From Albifimbria verrucaria (lineage: Eukaryota > Ascomycota > Sordariomycetes > Hypocreales > Stachybotryaceae), in NCBI GenBank assembly GCA_020081605.1, contig JAHREC010000055.1, positions 62,001-126,000 on the forward strand: a stretch of DNA of 64,000 nt, written 5' to 3'. Positions 9,740 through 21,000 of the stretch are shown in pieces. The position numbers and the translations under genes were made by a program. The notes under the pieces are model-generated. The model was not told where the DNA came from. It did no database searches and saw only the letters and a program-made list of their open reading frames with translations. Each line of letters opens with the position of its first letter. Positions within the stretch are counted from its first letter, which is position 1.

Positions 9740-12318
9740 ATGAGTCCAAGCACCACACAGTCCGATAATTATCTGCAATTCAACGTCGATGTGGGGTTGA
9801 GCAGCGACATGTCTTGCTTGAGAACCTCGCCACCTACAGATGGTTGGACGAAAGGAGAAACCAACAGGCTCCGACAATCTTAACCATAGGTTGTAGGGAC
9901 ATGGGAGTAATACTCAGTGGAAGCTCTTCTTTCGCTAAGCCTGTCCAGGATTGCAAGAAATGCAGCGTCACAGTCTCTCACCTTCCCACGAACGTGCTGC
10001 TAAGCTGTGAGTTTGATACGAGCATCGGCGGTCTCGACTGTGACGAATACGACCTGGAGAGTTGGCGAAAGCACGTCTTGAGCCCTAGCCAGCATTCGGT
10101 AGTGGAGAGAGCGTGGATGCTCTGCTGGAATGCGTTGTCCACCATCGCAGATGTGATGCTTATGTTTTCCGATGATCTAGGCGGTGTTGATGAAGTATTG
10201 ACCGAAATTCGACGCTGGATGTATCAGGAGGAGAACGATGGAGCCCAATTATACCCTCACGTCTTGGTGGTGGTCGCTACTTCTGGCAATGAACCCATTT
10301 TGGCACCTCTAGATCAGGACTTGAAGAAAAAATATTTGAGACACCACCATCGCGACCTACAATTACAGCGCAACGTATCATGAGTCACAAGTTGGCCCAG
10401 GTTGGGGTGTTGTATGTACCACACTACGCTACCAAGGAGGCTGTGGTGGACTGGATCGTCGAGCATGAAGCCGAGGGTAGATGGACTTTTCGGAACGGCT
10501 TTACAAGCTGGCAACGAAGCACACTCCTGCAAAACATCATTGGGGAGCATGCGAAACAACCTCGGCAAAGCCTTGATGTATTTGAGCTGATACAACATCG
10601 GCGCATCGAGATACCATTGACGGAAATGGTCGCCCACCTTGCTGACTTTCTCACGGCGACCAAGCATTTGGGTTTGTCGGCCGTGGATATTTTTGCTGCA
10701 GCACTCGTGGTGGATGCGACGCCGTCATTCCTACCCCGTAAGTCCAGTCATCACCGCCATTACGTAACGCTCGCGTCTGATTGAAAATCGGGCCTAGGGT
10801 TCCACCCAGGTATTGTCTTTGACAGGATATACAAAGAGTCTGTTCGACGCGCGACGATTGCATGTCGAAAACACAGGCTCTTTGACCAGATACAAGATCG
10901 GTTCATGCAAATTGCGGGTTCTTTTCGAGACACCAAAATTGAAAAGGATTCAGAACGATTGGCAAGACGCTGGCTAACGGGGTTGCATTTTATGTATCCC
11001 AACGAAAACTATGTCGCAGACCTTAGTACAACAGCCTGTTCTTTTTGTATAATCGGCAAGAATGGACATATTCCACTCGACTGCGGCCATCATCTTTGTC
11101 GTCGGTGTATGAGATATGCAATATTGGCGGAGGAGAGTATGAGAGAGCCCGGTGTTTCTGGCACCACTCAGAATGTGGGTATGGACAATCACCTCCTTTG
11201 GCAGGACTCCGTACCATGGGAAGATCGGTTCCCGTCACGATGTCCGGTATGTTGTCAATCAAACACCCAATCAGCCCGAATGATGCCTCGCACCGCTGGA
11301 GCCAGAGCATTAGACTTGAGAGGCACTGACTGGGACGAGATGCTTCAGTATCTGAAGGATATTCGTGACAATGACACCTGGATAGGGCTCGACATTGCCA
11401 GCTACTTCGACATCGCCGTAGGCGAGGGTTGTGGTATGTAGATCCTCAGCTCCCATCACAACATCATGTCTTTTCGACTGCAAGAGCTGACGAAGTCATA
11501 ATTTTCAAGGCATCTATTTTATCGCCGCACTGTTCGTCAAAGGATGGACACTCGAGGCATGCGCATTTCATCTAAAACATGGCCAAATTCGAATCACGTC
11601 CACCGAGATCACCGTCGGGAACACGGTTCGCTGGCGTTTTTCAGACTTGTCTACCTGGCCCAATCGATCGAATAAGATTGTGAAGTTCCAGCCAGGAAAG
11701 ATCACAGAGTTACGTGTTATATCTACGTGAGTTTTATTGTGCCAATTGCTTGGGTTGTATAGACAACTCACAGTGCCAATTAGTTATTTTGAACATCCAG
11801 AAGCGGTTGATTTCGTTGTTCAATGTAAAACATCATTCATCGATCGTATTGCTCTTCCACGGCCCAGATTACTCGACATCCTCGCTTCATGCTTCTATTT
11901 GGATCTTTTACGAGAACCACGCTTTTATGGGAAGCAAGCAGAATGCTTGCTTCAGGTGAAGTTTCGAACAGCCACTCGAAGGGCATGTATGAACCCTCTA
12001 CAGTATCTCCAACGACAAAATGCCTATTTTAAAATCCTTTGCAGAGAAGCATATAAATATTCAGACAAGAGGATAAAAGGAACAGCTGGTGAAATGAAAC
12101 AGAGATTACAAGAAGCAACAATTTATTATATTGCCATGGGCGATGATAAATTGTGTAGCACGAGCCAACCTCACTTTTTCTCACAAATAGTAACCATCAA
12201 ACTGGACTCCCTCGACGTTCACCTTGAGGCTCAACTCTGTATCTTGGAGGAAGAAAGCAGAATCAGTAGATGTCCTTGCCACCTGATGCAGTTGATCCAG
12301 CATCAAAAGATTCACTGA
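9740..12318 (+). CDS. RING-like plus patatin-like protein with degenerate active site
   Basis: Multi-exon gene of about 780 residues. Introns seen: 10738-10797 (GTAAGT...CTAG), 11434-11509 (GTATGT...CAAG) and about 11727-11783 (GTGAGT...TTAG). Two one-base breaks are inferred, near 9887 and in the A6 run at ~10331. The N-terminal part matches the region preceding the RING in fungal patatin-like proteins (HVLVVVATSG block). A RING-like zinc module follows: ACSFC, then DCGHHLCRRC and, after an insert, CPVCC. Then comes the patatin region, where the glycine-rich oxyanion motif reads ALDLRGTDWDE instead of DGGGxRG and the nucleophile motif reads VGEGCGIYFIAAL instead of GTSxG. The serine nucleophile is missing, so lipid acyl hydrolase activity is unlikely. 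The C-terminal ~250 residues have no motif known to me. Possibly a sensor or scaffold derived from a patatin-like immunity-type protein. Confidence 0.75.
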
Positions 12319-12725
12319 AATAATTGCAAGTGCCGTAGCACAGGAAATCGACAGAAATCACCTACCCTGTATCTATGACTTAGGCGGCGCCTCAGCATTT
12401 GGAATCTTTCACTTGTGTAGGTATACACGTACCACGCCAATAACACATCATTATCGTGCTTTTAGGCGTCCTTTGACTAATATAATCAGCACCTATGAAA
12501 ACACCGTCTGGCGAATATATCAGCTTCTTATATCAATCTTCTCAACCAACTAATTGCATCAAGGGCTATTCTTGAAGCTAAGCAACTCTACCCATTATCT
12601 AGCACCGTGCGCTTGTTCTCCACGTTGCATCAACTAGTTTATGGAATAGATCGCAAATATAGTGATGCCAGATCAATCAAATTCATTCCACAAATAGAAC
12701 ACGACTTCTTCCGTCCCGCATATAT

Positions 12726-13574
12726 ATGCTGGCAATTCCTGCCATCAACCAAGTTTCACCACCAGAGATGTCCCTTACCAGCTATACCGCCGCTACAAGC
12801 ACTTCAAATATTGGAAGTATATCATTCGAGTTGATTAACAATTGTAGCAGCCAGACAATCTGGCCTGCAATATCCGGAGATGCCGTCATCAACTACCGAG
12901 TAACCAATGATCCACTGCCCGAGGGCTTGGCCTTGCAGCCTTACGATAGATACACCACCGATCCTCTTCCTCGCACTTGGAGCGGAAGGATCTGGGCCCG
13001 ACAATATTGCTCCATGGACGCAACGACATGTGCCATCGGCGGCTGTTCAAGCTCATCATGTTGGGGCAGGTCATCTACGAGCGTAACTCTGGTCGAAGTC
13101 ACGGCTGAGGTAGACAAAGTGTGGTATAATTTAAGCCTTGGTTAGTCAATTGTCAGTGTTGTAAAAATAACATCGTTAAATGCTGACAAGAGAAAGTTGA
13201 CGGGTTCACCATAGGAATCAGCGTGGTTCCCTCGGAGCAGACATGCCCCACTCTTTCGTGCAATGTGCCCCCTTTCCTTGGTCAGAGACGAGTCGGGGAG
13301 CATGATATGCCCGGTAAGTAACCTGATTTGGTCAAGCGCTGACTACCGGCGTAGGCATTCCGAAAAGATTTATGGTTGTTTGTCCAACTGTGCACTTTAC
13401 GGGTCCGACGAGTATTGTTGCCAGGGAATTTTTAAGGCACTTCGACCATGTCCTCCGAGTAATGAATGGTTCAAGAAGGTATGCCCGGATGCCTACTCTT
13501 ATGCTCACGACGATAGCGTTGTGAAAGGATGTCAATTCGCGAAGATGAGCGTATATTTCAACTGCCCTCAGTAG
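12726..13574 (+). CDS. Thaumatin-like protein (GH152-type fold), one frame change
   Basis: Exon 1 (to 13140) shows the thaumatin start SFELINNCSSQTIWPAISG and WSGRIWARQYC with CAIGGCSSSSCWG. Intron 1 is about 13141-13214 (GTTAGT...ATAG). Exon 2 begins ISVVPSEQTCPTLSCN, then the frame must change near 13262 (run of five C) to CPLSLVRDESGSMICP. Intron 2 is best read as 13315-13368 (GTAAGT...AAAAG, branch GCTGAC). Exon 3 gives IYGCLSNCALYGSDEYCC, then CPDAYSYAHDD, both strongly conserved in thaumatins. Many conserved cysteines are present. These proteins are secreted and some bind or hydrolyse beta-1,3-glucan. A clear signal peptide is not visible at this start, so a 5' exon may be missing. Possibly a pseudogene. 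Confidence 0.75.
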
Positions 13575-14277
13575 GCGGTACAAGTCACCTCCACATTTCT
13601 GAACGTTAAATTAAAAATATATTAAGCTATTAGAATGCATAACAAGCATTTACTTTTCTAAATGTCTTAGATTACCTGTAAATCAGTATAATTTGGTTGG
13701 CTCGAAGATAGAAAGTACCAGCAATTAATTTACCAGTTTTTATTGCTTTTTACAGGATCCATATGTAAGAGAAACAGTGAAATACTATACTATATATATA
13801 AAAAGAATACTACTGTACTGTACAATCCATCGATATACTCTCTAAAGTCTACTTTATCGAGCATACCATAACACAACGCCACACTATAAGTTTGGTTGCT
13901 TCATGGATCATAACGATAATCAGATTAAGTGCTATATATAGTTTACCTACCTCCTATGGCGTAGCTACGGCCGACACCATGTAATGCCGTCTAATGGATC
14001 ATAGATGTGTATATGTACCCTTAGTGAGGTAAAGCATAATATAATTAAAAAAATCTTCCTATTTTTATTAATATCCTATTCAAAAATTACGGTTCTTCCA
14101 CCTATTTCGTCGAGGGGGTTATTATTCAATTTCTTTTTTTTTTTTAGTTTCGCATATTTAGAACTTATGTCGCAAAGATAGATATTGCTTTATTTAGTAA
14201 TAAAGTATTCGATTCAGCGTATAAAATCATCCCTCATTCACCTCTGTTATGCACTCACCCATTTCATAAGGACAATC
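13575..14277. other. Intergenic, AT-rich, no gene seen
   Basis: AT-rich sequence with a T run near 14135. Nothing else seen. Confidence 0.45.
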
Positions 14278-14793
14278 ATGAGCAACTCCGCATCTCCGAA
14301 ATATATCTTTATTAACGGCCGAAAGGGCATGAGATCTGTTCCAAAAGGTGCAGAACCACCACCCTCAGCGAACGCCTTAATAGTGGGAATGAGGGCTGAG
14401 ATCGTATACACGTTAGATAAGTCAACTCATATATTTTGTACACCTGACTGCTTCCGTATTCTCGATCGTCTGCTACCGAGACAATCAACCAAACAGGATA
14501 TTATCTCCAAGAGAGCTTTCTCTGAATGGGTCGATGGTGATACACTAGAGCACTGGAGGCTCAGGAAAGGAACTGATAGTGCCGAGCCAAGTACAACGAC
14601 GATGCCAGTTTCACAACCATTGGATGTCATACCTGGAGAGACGCGTGGGTCATCGTCGGGTGGGACAACATTGATGTCTGCCGAGGAGGGACTCATTGTA
14701 TCCATGAAACGTCTAGAAGATATAGAGCGAAATTCGGAAGTGAAATCTGATGTAAGTTCCTTAGAGAATGCTCTTCAATTATTACTAATTTAA
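14278..14793 (+). CDS. Hypothetical protein (171 aa)
   Basis: The open frame begins at 14185 but the ATG at 14278 (MSNSASPKYIFINGR) follows the AT-rich leader and is the likely start. N-terminal ~90 residues look globular (IVGMRAEIVYTLDKSTHIFC, then LDRLLPRQSTKQDIISKRAF); then a Ser/Thr/Pro-rich linker and a short charged C-terminal helix. No family recognised. It is followed at ~15032 by a sequence block also found behind the orphan gene at 61877-62719. Confidence 0.45.
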   Translation: MSNSASPKYIFINGRKGMRSVPKGAEPPPSANALIVGMRAEIVYTLDKSTHIFCTPDCFRILDRLLPRQSTKQDIISKRAFSEWVDGDTLEHWRLRKGTDSAEPSTTTMPVSQPLDVIPGETRGSSSGGTTLMSAEEGLIVSMKRLEDIERNSEVKSDVSSLENALQLLLI

Positions 14794-15031
14794 TGATATT
14801 AGACTATTTCACGTTTTATAAAAGCCTTTTATGATGTTGTTTTTGAGTCTATGGGACAGACTACAAGAAGGCGGATTATTTGAGTTAAATACAACTATTA
14901 TCCTCGGAAGACGAGAAGCTGTTTTTATACTTGTTATTATAGTTATCTATCTTGATATATAGCTTTTTTATTATTGAAATTTTGTTATGTAGTTATAGTA
15001 CCTGAGTCCCTTGTTAGGCGTGGACTATTTT

Positions 15032-15400
15032 ACTTACCCTAGACTGGCTTATTTTATTCCCCGTCTTGTAGGTACAGAGACTGCAGATTGCCTGACTGAA
15101 TAGGAAGGGAGAAGCAAGCATCTTTCATCCTCCTTTAATGAATAGAACTCTTGACTTCCTACCTTATGCTTCTATCAAAGCATCAATTGATCAGATGATA
15201 TGTGATGCCCAATTTCACTTACCATTTTCTGTGATGCTGGTGTTCTACTCGGCTAAGTATCTCACTTACGACTTGGGGTGTGATGTTTTTTCTGTCCCAA
15301 CAAACTATCTCTTCTTTTCGTTTTTCAAAAAAGTGGACAACTAGACCGAATCTACAGACTCATTGTTGCAAGAGAGAGGAATCTGGTTTTGCATATGCAT
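15032..15400 (+). repeat. Degenerate dispersed repeat block
   Basis: 15032-15140 aligns loosely with 62800-62900 (shared TACCCTAGA and GCAAGC(A/G)TCTTTCATC), and 15334-15400 aligns with part of the 162-bp repeat (GTGGACAA... GAGGAATCTGGTT). This looks like an old copy of the element that left the repeats at 7.8 and 62.9 kb. No ORF of note. Confidence 0.5.
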
Positions 15401-15661
15401 TATGTATATACTAAAAGACAGATATCCTGGCTTCACTTTGAGGCCAATATCCTTTCCCTAGGCATAAATACACAAAGCGAAAGTAGTCAAAATAAGGCAC
15501 TATAGTATACTTCTCCGGACACCCAAGAGCGGCTTCCGGAACCTCTGTATCCTCCTTTACTATCCATACAAGAAGAAATAACCATAAAGGATTGCAGTGC
15601 TCTACCAGTGGGAGGATTGTAGACCATCCAGAAGAGAAAATGATAACTAAGCGCCAACTTC

Positions 15662-16741
15662 TTATAAGTTATCCAATATTTCCTGGGCCTCATCAGCCTT
15701 CTCTTTCTTCCAATCATGATACATTTTCGCAGCACCCGCCCTACATGCTGACCAATAACCCCAGCTAAGGATTGTGGATGTCCACTCACCAGTCCCTTCA
15801 GTACTACCCTGGTACCATACTTCAAACGGATAGCCAGTTGATTCGTTGCGCCTCTCGATTCTCACTGCACGGAACGCGTCATGAATATGCTTTATTCGTT
15901 TTGACTCATAAAAAGACTTCAAAGCTAGAAAGTTCTCTTCGGCACTGATCCAACAGTGGAGGAGTATTGACAGATGAATTTTTGGAGTTTGATTGTTGCC
16001 ATATAGCGTGACTACTATAGAGTCTCCCTTGGGCTGTGTTATATCGAGTATCTCCCATTGTCTTTTGCTGCCTCTGATGATATACTTCTGCTGCTTGTGG
16101 AATTCATAGCTCAGATTGCTAGGTGGAACCCTTTCTGTTTTATCGACTACTTCATGTGACTGGAAATTGTCTGACGGGGACGCTTCTAAGGCTAGCGTAT
16201 CGGATCGATAATATGATGACTTTACTGGAGCTTCAGGCTGGAAGTTGGGGAGAGGTTTAGCCTGCGACCGAGGATCGTACGTGATCGAATATTTAGGCGT
16301 TTCGATAGGGGTCTCAGGTGAGTCTGGCGTGGAGTCTGAGGTGTCAGTGGCCAACGAAGGGGTTCTAGCCGTGCGACGGGGCTCCGTGCTATTGTAAAAT
16401 GATGCTTGATGGCCACTGTAGTCTACTATGCTTGACCGATTTCTTCTCCCGTGTGAAGCAAATATCCTTGGGGTCACCTTATGGGCTCTGTTTTTGGAAT
16501 TAGGGAAGGCTGCTTCGCTAACGGCTCGAGACCCGAACGGGTTGGATTTCCTATCTTTCAACACGATTGTTTCTCCATCCCAGAGTTGTGATGCTGCTCT
16601 TTGTTCCTTGACTGCATTGTATTTTGATTGGCTCAAAGACTTCTTATGAGCCGTTTCCTTCACGAGAGCCTGAATATTATTCCCGTTGGTTTTCGGGACA
16701 CATTCTATCTGTCTCCGCCCATAATCTCCTTCACTGCTCAT
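15662..16741 (-). CDS. Orphan protein with duplicated 'LWDxETIV' module (359 aa)
   Basis: Intact ORF from ATG 16741, overlapping the end of the upstream ORF by 11 nt. Residues ~45-140 (LWDGETIVLKD, then PSLATDTSDSTPDSPE) repeat a module at the start of the preceding ORF (LWDKETIVFKG, PSLATETLASTQ), so the two are tandem paralogous in their N-terminal part. The C-terminal ~150 residues look globular and Trp/Tyr-rich (GSKRQWEILDITQPKGDSIV, YPFEVWYQGS, WGYWSACRAGAAKMYHDW). No membrane segment. It may be an independent gene, or the last segment of one very long coiled-coil protein if the frame junction is an artefact; the junction here would need two added bases or one removed. Confidence 0.55.
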   Translation of the reverse strand: MSSEGDYGRRQIECVPKTNGNNIQALVKETAHKKSLSQSKYNAVKEQRAASQLWDGETIVLKDRKSNPFGSRAVSEAAFPNSKNRAHKVTPRIFASHGRRNRSSIVDYSGHQASFYNSTEPRRTARTPSLATDTSDSTPDSPETPIETPKYSITYDPRSQAKPLPNFQPEAPVKSSYYRSDTLALEASPSDNFQSHEVVDKTERVPPSNLSYEFHKQQKYIIRGSKRQWEILDITQPKGDSIVVTLYGNNQTPKIHLSILLHCWISAEENFLALKSFYESKRIKHIHDAFRAVRIERRNESTGYPFEVWYQGSTEGTGEWTSTILSWGYWSACRAGAAKMYHDWKKEKADEAQEILDNL

Positions 16742-18005
16742 TAGCTAGTTTTGTGTCCAGTTGCTTCTGCAAGACTTGCACTTGTCCTTCTAAGTCTACC
16801 GTGATGCTGTCCATTATATTTACATAGTATTCTAGTCGATCTATGGTTGTTGAAGGTGACTCGTAATTCGGATTAATCTTGGTGGTTTTACGGATCGATT
16901 TGAGCTTGTTGTTCAGAAGATTTTCAAATTTCTTCATATCTTCTTTCAAACTCTTCAGCTCTGACAGGACTCTTTGAAGTTCCTTGTTCGAACGATCAAC
17001 ATGTTCCATAGAACCTAAACGTTTCGTTAACTTGAGTGCCTGCGTTTCATCGTTCTCAATCAGCTTCTGGAAACGATCCACCTCTTGTTGGAGTGAGTCG
17101 GCGCGTGATGAAATCCTCTTCGTCTCCTTCTTTTGGTTTTCTAAAAAGTCCATAAGCTCTATTAGCATGTTTTGCATAGTCTCGGCTTGTTTCTGAGGGG
17201 TTTCGTTGAGTATTTCGTCAAAGAGAATAAGGGTTCTTCCTTCAACAGGCCTTCCTGCTGTCGCAACTTGTTCTCGACAATTCTCAATAATTTGAACAAT
17301 TGCTTTGAGTGTGTCCTGATGGCAACCTTTCAAAAGAATGAATTCTTCTTCCAACACTTTCCTTCGACTTCCCAACTCGGTTTGTGTCTTCTTGAACTCC
17401 GAGATCTTAGTGGTAAGCTCTGCACGTAAGTTTACGATATCGGTTTCAAGCCTATCCTTGTCTTGTTGAAGTATCTTGTTCTTTTGCGCCCATCGCTCAC
17501 GGCTCAACTTATACTTATTTTCAAGCTTAACCATCTCGTATTGAAGTTTTTGCCCTGCTGTCTCTGCTGTTTTCGTTGCCTTCATGGCCATCATGAGCCT
17601 GGGGTTGTTCTCTCCGCATTTGTGTTTACAATTGTCAAGATTTTCAACTTGCGGTTTTATTACGCCCTTGAGACTCGATCTCCTAATGTTCGAACCGGCC
17701 TCTCCTGTCTCTAGGTCGGCTCTGGTCCAGGATAAGGCTTGCGTGGATGCTAAGGTCTCAGTGGCTAATGAAGGGTGTAGAACCTCATGGCGGGGCTCCG
17801 TGCCACTCCGTGGTGATACTTGATCATCACTAGAGTCCACCCCACGATCAGACAAGACCACTCCTTCATTCAATGGCCGTGTGGCAAACCTAACTGCAGT
17901 GTCACCTTTGAACACAATGGTTTCTTTATCCCATAGACACGGATCTTCTGATGCATCTCTTTGTCTCTCATCGTGAGGTGTACACTGTTCTATCGACTGA
18001 CTCAT
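16731..18005 (-). CDS. Coiled-coil orphan protein (424 aa) with 'LWDxETIV' module
   Basis: Intact ORF from ATG 18005, which overlaps the stop of the upstream frame in an ATGA tetranucleotide. Residues ~20-100 carry the module also found in the next ORF (LWDKETIVFKG, RHEVLHPSLATETLASTQ). From about residue 150 to the end it is long heptad-type coiled coil rich in Lys, Glu, Gln and Leu (LENKYKLSRERWAQKNKI, QQDKDRLETDIVNLRAEL). Could dimerise or continue the filament formed by the upstream coiled coil. One added base at 18003 would fuse it in frame to the preceding segment, so it may be part of a single giant protein. Confidence 0.6.
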   Translation of the reverse strand: MSQSIEQCTPHDERQRDASEDPCLWDKETIVFKGDTAVRFATRPLNEGVVLSDRGVDSSDDQVSPRSGTEPRHEVLHPSLATETLASTQALSWTRADLETGEAGSNIRRSSLKGVIKPQVENLDNCKHKCGENNPRLMMAMKATKTAETAGQKLQYEMVKLENKYKLSRERWAQKNKILQQDKDRLETDIVNLRAELTTKISEFKKTQTELGSRRKVLEEEFILLKGCHQDTLKAIVQIIENCREQVATAGRPVEGRTLILFDEILNETPQKQAETMQNMLIELMDFLENQKKETKRISSRADSLQQEVDRFQKLIENDETQALKLTKRLGSMEHVDRSNKELQRVLSELKSLKEDMKKFENLLNNKLKSIRKTTKINPNYESPSTTIDRLEYYVNIMDSITVDLEGQVQVLQKQLDTKLANEQ

Positions 18006-21000
18006 AATCCTCCTTTGAACTGTTCCTTGCGCAAGGGTCCGAAGCTTACCTGACTGCCGAGCACTGCTTCACTTTTATCGGTGTAATTTTCTGTGCGTAA
18101 TTCTCTTATCTTGGCCTCAAGCTCAGCCTTTTCCTGTTGAAAACTTTTGTTATCTTGCAACAACTGCTCATGTTTCGCCTTGAGATCGTTTTCAAGATTC
18201 TGCAGCTGATGCTGGTGATTTACTCTTGCCGTCTCTGCTTCCTCTGCTTTCTTGCTGAGAATGTCTTCAGATTCTTCTTTTGCCTTTCTCTTGTACTTAT
18301 CAATCTGTTCTTGCCACGATTTTTCTTGCTCTTCGAGGCTCACTAGCCTGCTGTGAAGCTCAGCTTTTTCTCCTTCTAGGTCCCCTCTGATTTCCTCGAG
18401 TCTCTTCGTTCTGATCTCAAGGTCAGCTCTATCGTTTTGAAGCTTCCTGATCTTGGTCTCGGCTGTTTCAGAGTCATGTTTAAGCTTTTGGATCTCAGCA
18501 TCCAGTTTCCGTTTTGCCTTTTCTTGGTCGCTGTTCTCACTATCGACTTTTGCCTTGTCTGCCTGGACCTTGCCTATTTCTTCTTCCAACTGAGCGATCT
18601 TCTTTTTATTCTCAATTGTCATATTCTCTAGCCTTGCTTCGGTATTCTTCAGGGTGTCTATGAGCATGGTCAACTTCTCGTCCTTCTCTTTAATTTGTTG
18701 CTCAAGGGTTTTGATCTTATTTTCCAAGTTTACCTGCGATGTGACATTGACTGGGGCAGCTCCCTAAGCTTGTCTATGGTTTCCAGGTGATTTTTGACAG
18801 CCTCCTTGACGTTCACAATTGATTTATTCAAATCCGACTTCTCCGCCTCTAACTTTGAAATCTCTGATTTGACCATATCCACCTCGATGCCTCGAGTCTT
18901 AATCTCCTCGCTTTGCTTTGAGATAGCTTGCTTTAAAGCGGTCTCATTTATCTTTAATTCGGCCTTTTCTGTCTCCAGCCTAGTAATCGTGTTGTTCAAA
19001 TCATCAATTGTTGATTCCCTGCATGTCAATTCTTTCACCTGCTGGTCCGTACTCTCTTCTGCTTTCTTCAGCGATTCCTGCTTCTTGCCTAGATCTTCTT
19101 GAAGATCCACTTTTCAGCCTCAAGCTTTGATTTTGCCATTTCAAGTGCCTTGATTCTCTCTTCCAAAATCTTCTTTTCTGCTTGGTTTCCTTGAACGTCG
19201 CCTTGTTATCATTCTGCATGGTTTCCTGCTCCTTTGTCAGCTTCTCGACTTCAGCTTGTAGCGTGGTAATTCTCGATTCTTTATCTGACATTTTATTTTT
19301 TAGCTCTTGCAATTCTGTTTCTAGCGACGCTTTTTTATCATCGAAGACTTTCTGAAGGTCATCTTTGGCAGTCTCCAGGCTTGACGTTGTCTTTTTAATG
19401 CTTCAACCTCTCTTTCTAACCTCCTGTTTTCTGCCTTAATATCATGGAACTCAAGATTTTTTGTTTGAATATCGCTCCATTGTGTGTTACTGATTGCCTT
19501 CAATTTGGTTTCGTTGTCTTGTAACTCTTGCTTAGTTGTTTCTAGGTCATGATTCGCATCAGTCAAGCTCTTGGTTAGCGACCTTTTTCTTCTGTTAGAT
19601 CGCTAGCTTTCTTTTCCGCAGCATCCAGTGACTGTTTATTTATATCAAGTTCAACCTCCAAACTCTTCTTGGAGGCTTCCAGCTTCAACTTTGACCCTTC
19701 GAGATCAGCCACCTTGGCATTCAGGCTATCATTTTCCTTTCGGAAGTTATCCAGTTGAGTCTTGTGATCGTACTTTTCCATTCCTTGCCGATCTCTCTCT
19801 CCCTTCAACTCCACGTTTTCTCTTTGCAAGCGATCACGCTCTCCTGTTAGCTTTCTTAGACTTTCTTCCTTACTGGTGATTTCTCCTTGTCTTTTCTTCA
19901 AAAACTCTTTGACTACATCCAATTCCGATTGAAGTGTCTTCTTCTCAGTTTCTAGAGTTGATGCCGACTTTTCAAGCTTGCCAACCATTTCTCCGAGTCT
20001 CTTGTTTTCTGCTTGAACTTTCTCTATTTCAGCCTTGTTTGCTTCGTCCTTCTTCTCTAGCCGCTCGTTTACTTCTTGCGACTCAACTATGCTCCTTTGT
20101 AATTTCTGATTCAGTTCCTCAATCCTCGACTCAAGGGTCTCTATCGTTGCATTCTTCATCGAAATTCCATTGTTCAAGTTGCTGATATCACTTCGTAGCT
20201 TGCGACCATCTTCCGTTTCCTTCAACAAATCCAGGGCTTTTTGTTCGAATAATTTCTTATATCTCTGTACTTGACCGTCAAATACCTCTTTTGCGGAACT
20301 TGCTGCCTCTTTTTCCTGTTGGATCATGGCGTTCAGTTTTTTCACCTCCTCATCCTTCTCTGTTGTCTTCTTTAACATTTCTCCATGCTCTTCATCGTGT
20401 TTTTTTCTCATCTGTGTCGTTGAATGTTTTAGTGATTCAATCTCTGAATCATGCAATTGCTGGTCTGCCTCCAATTCTTCGATCCGTGCCTGCAGTTGGT
20501 CGAGGTCTTTTTGAAGCAAATTTTTAGCCTTTATAGCTATCGTTAATTCCTCCTTATATCTGTCTTGTTGACTTTGAAGCTGTTGGATCAAGTTTGCGTC
20601 TTCAACGCCCACGTCTTCAACATCCATGTCTTCGTCATCTTGAGGATCATGCGTCACGTTTTGTTCTCCTCGTTGCTGCTGCATTGAGTCGTAAATATTG
20701 GGATCTAACAAACACCTTAATGATTCCGTAGACTTTTTGCTTTCAGCTTCCATCCTGGAGATGTAATTCTTTATATCTTCGTAGTAAGCTTTTGGAGAGC
20801 TGATAGCAGATTCCTGTGACACTGCGATATATCGAGGAGGGTAACCATCTGCAAGGTGCGCATTTTATCAATCTGAAAGAATTCATCTAGCACCTTTGGG
20901 CCATAACCCGTCTTATGAATTGTTTTGATGAGTGCCTCTATCTCTTCGTTGTCATGCTCTTCAACTAACGTCCTCTTCGGCACCCTGCTCTTCTCAGTAG

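Noticed and set aside
11727..11762. A 36-nt intron (GTGAGT...GTATAG) in the patatin-like gene
   Set aside because: Too short for a typical fungal intron; extending to the TTAG at ~11783 gives 57 nt and keeps the same frame.
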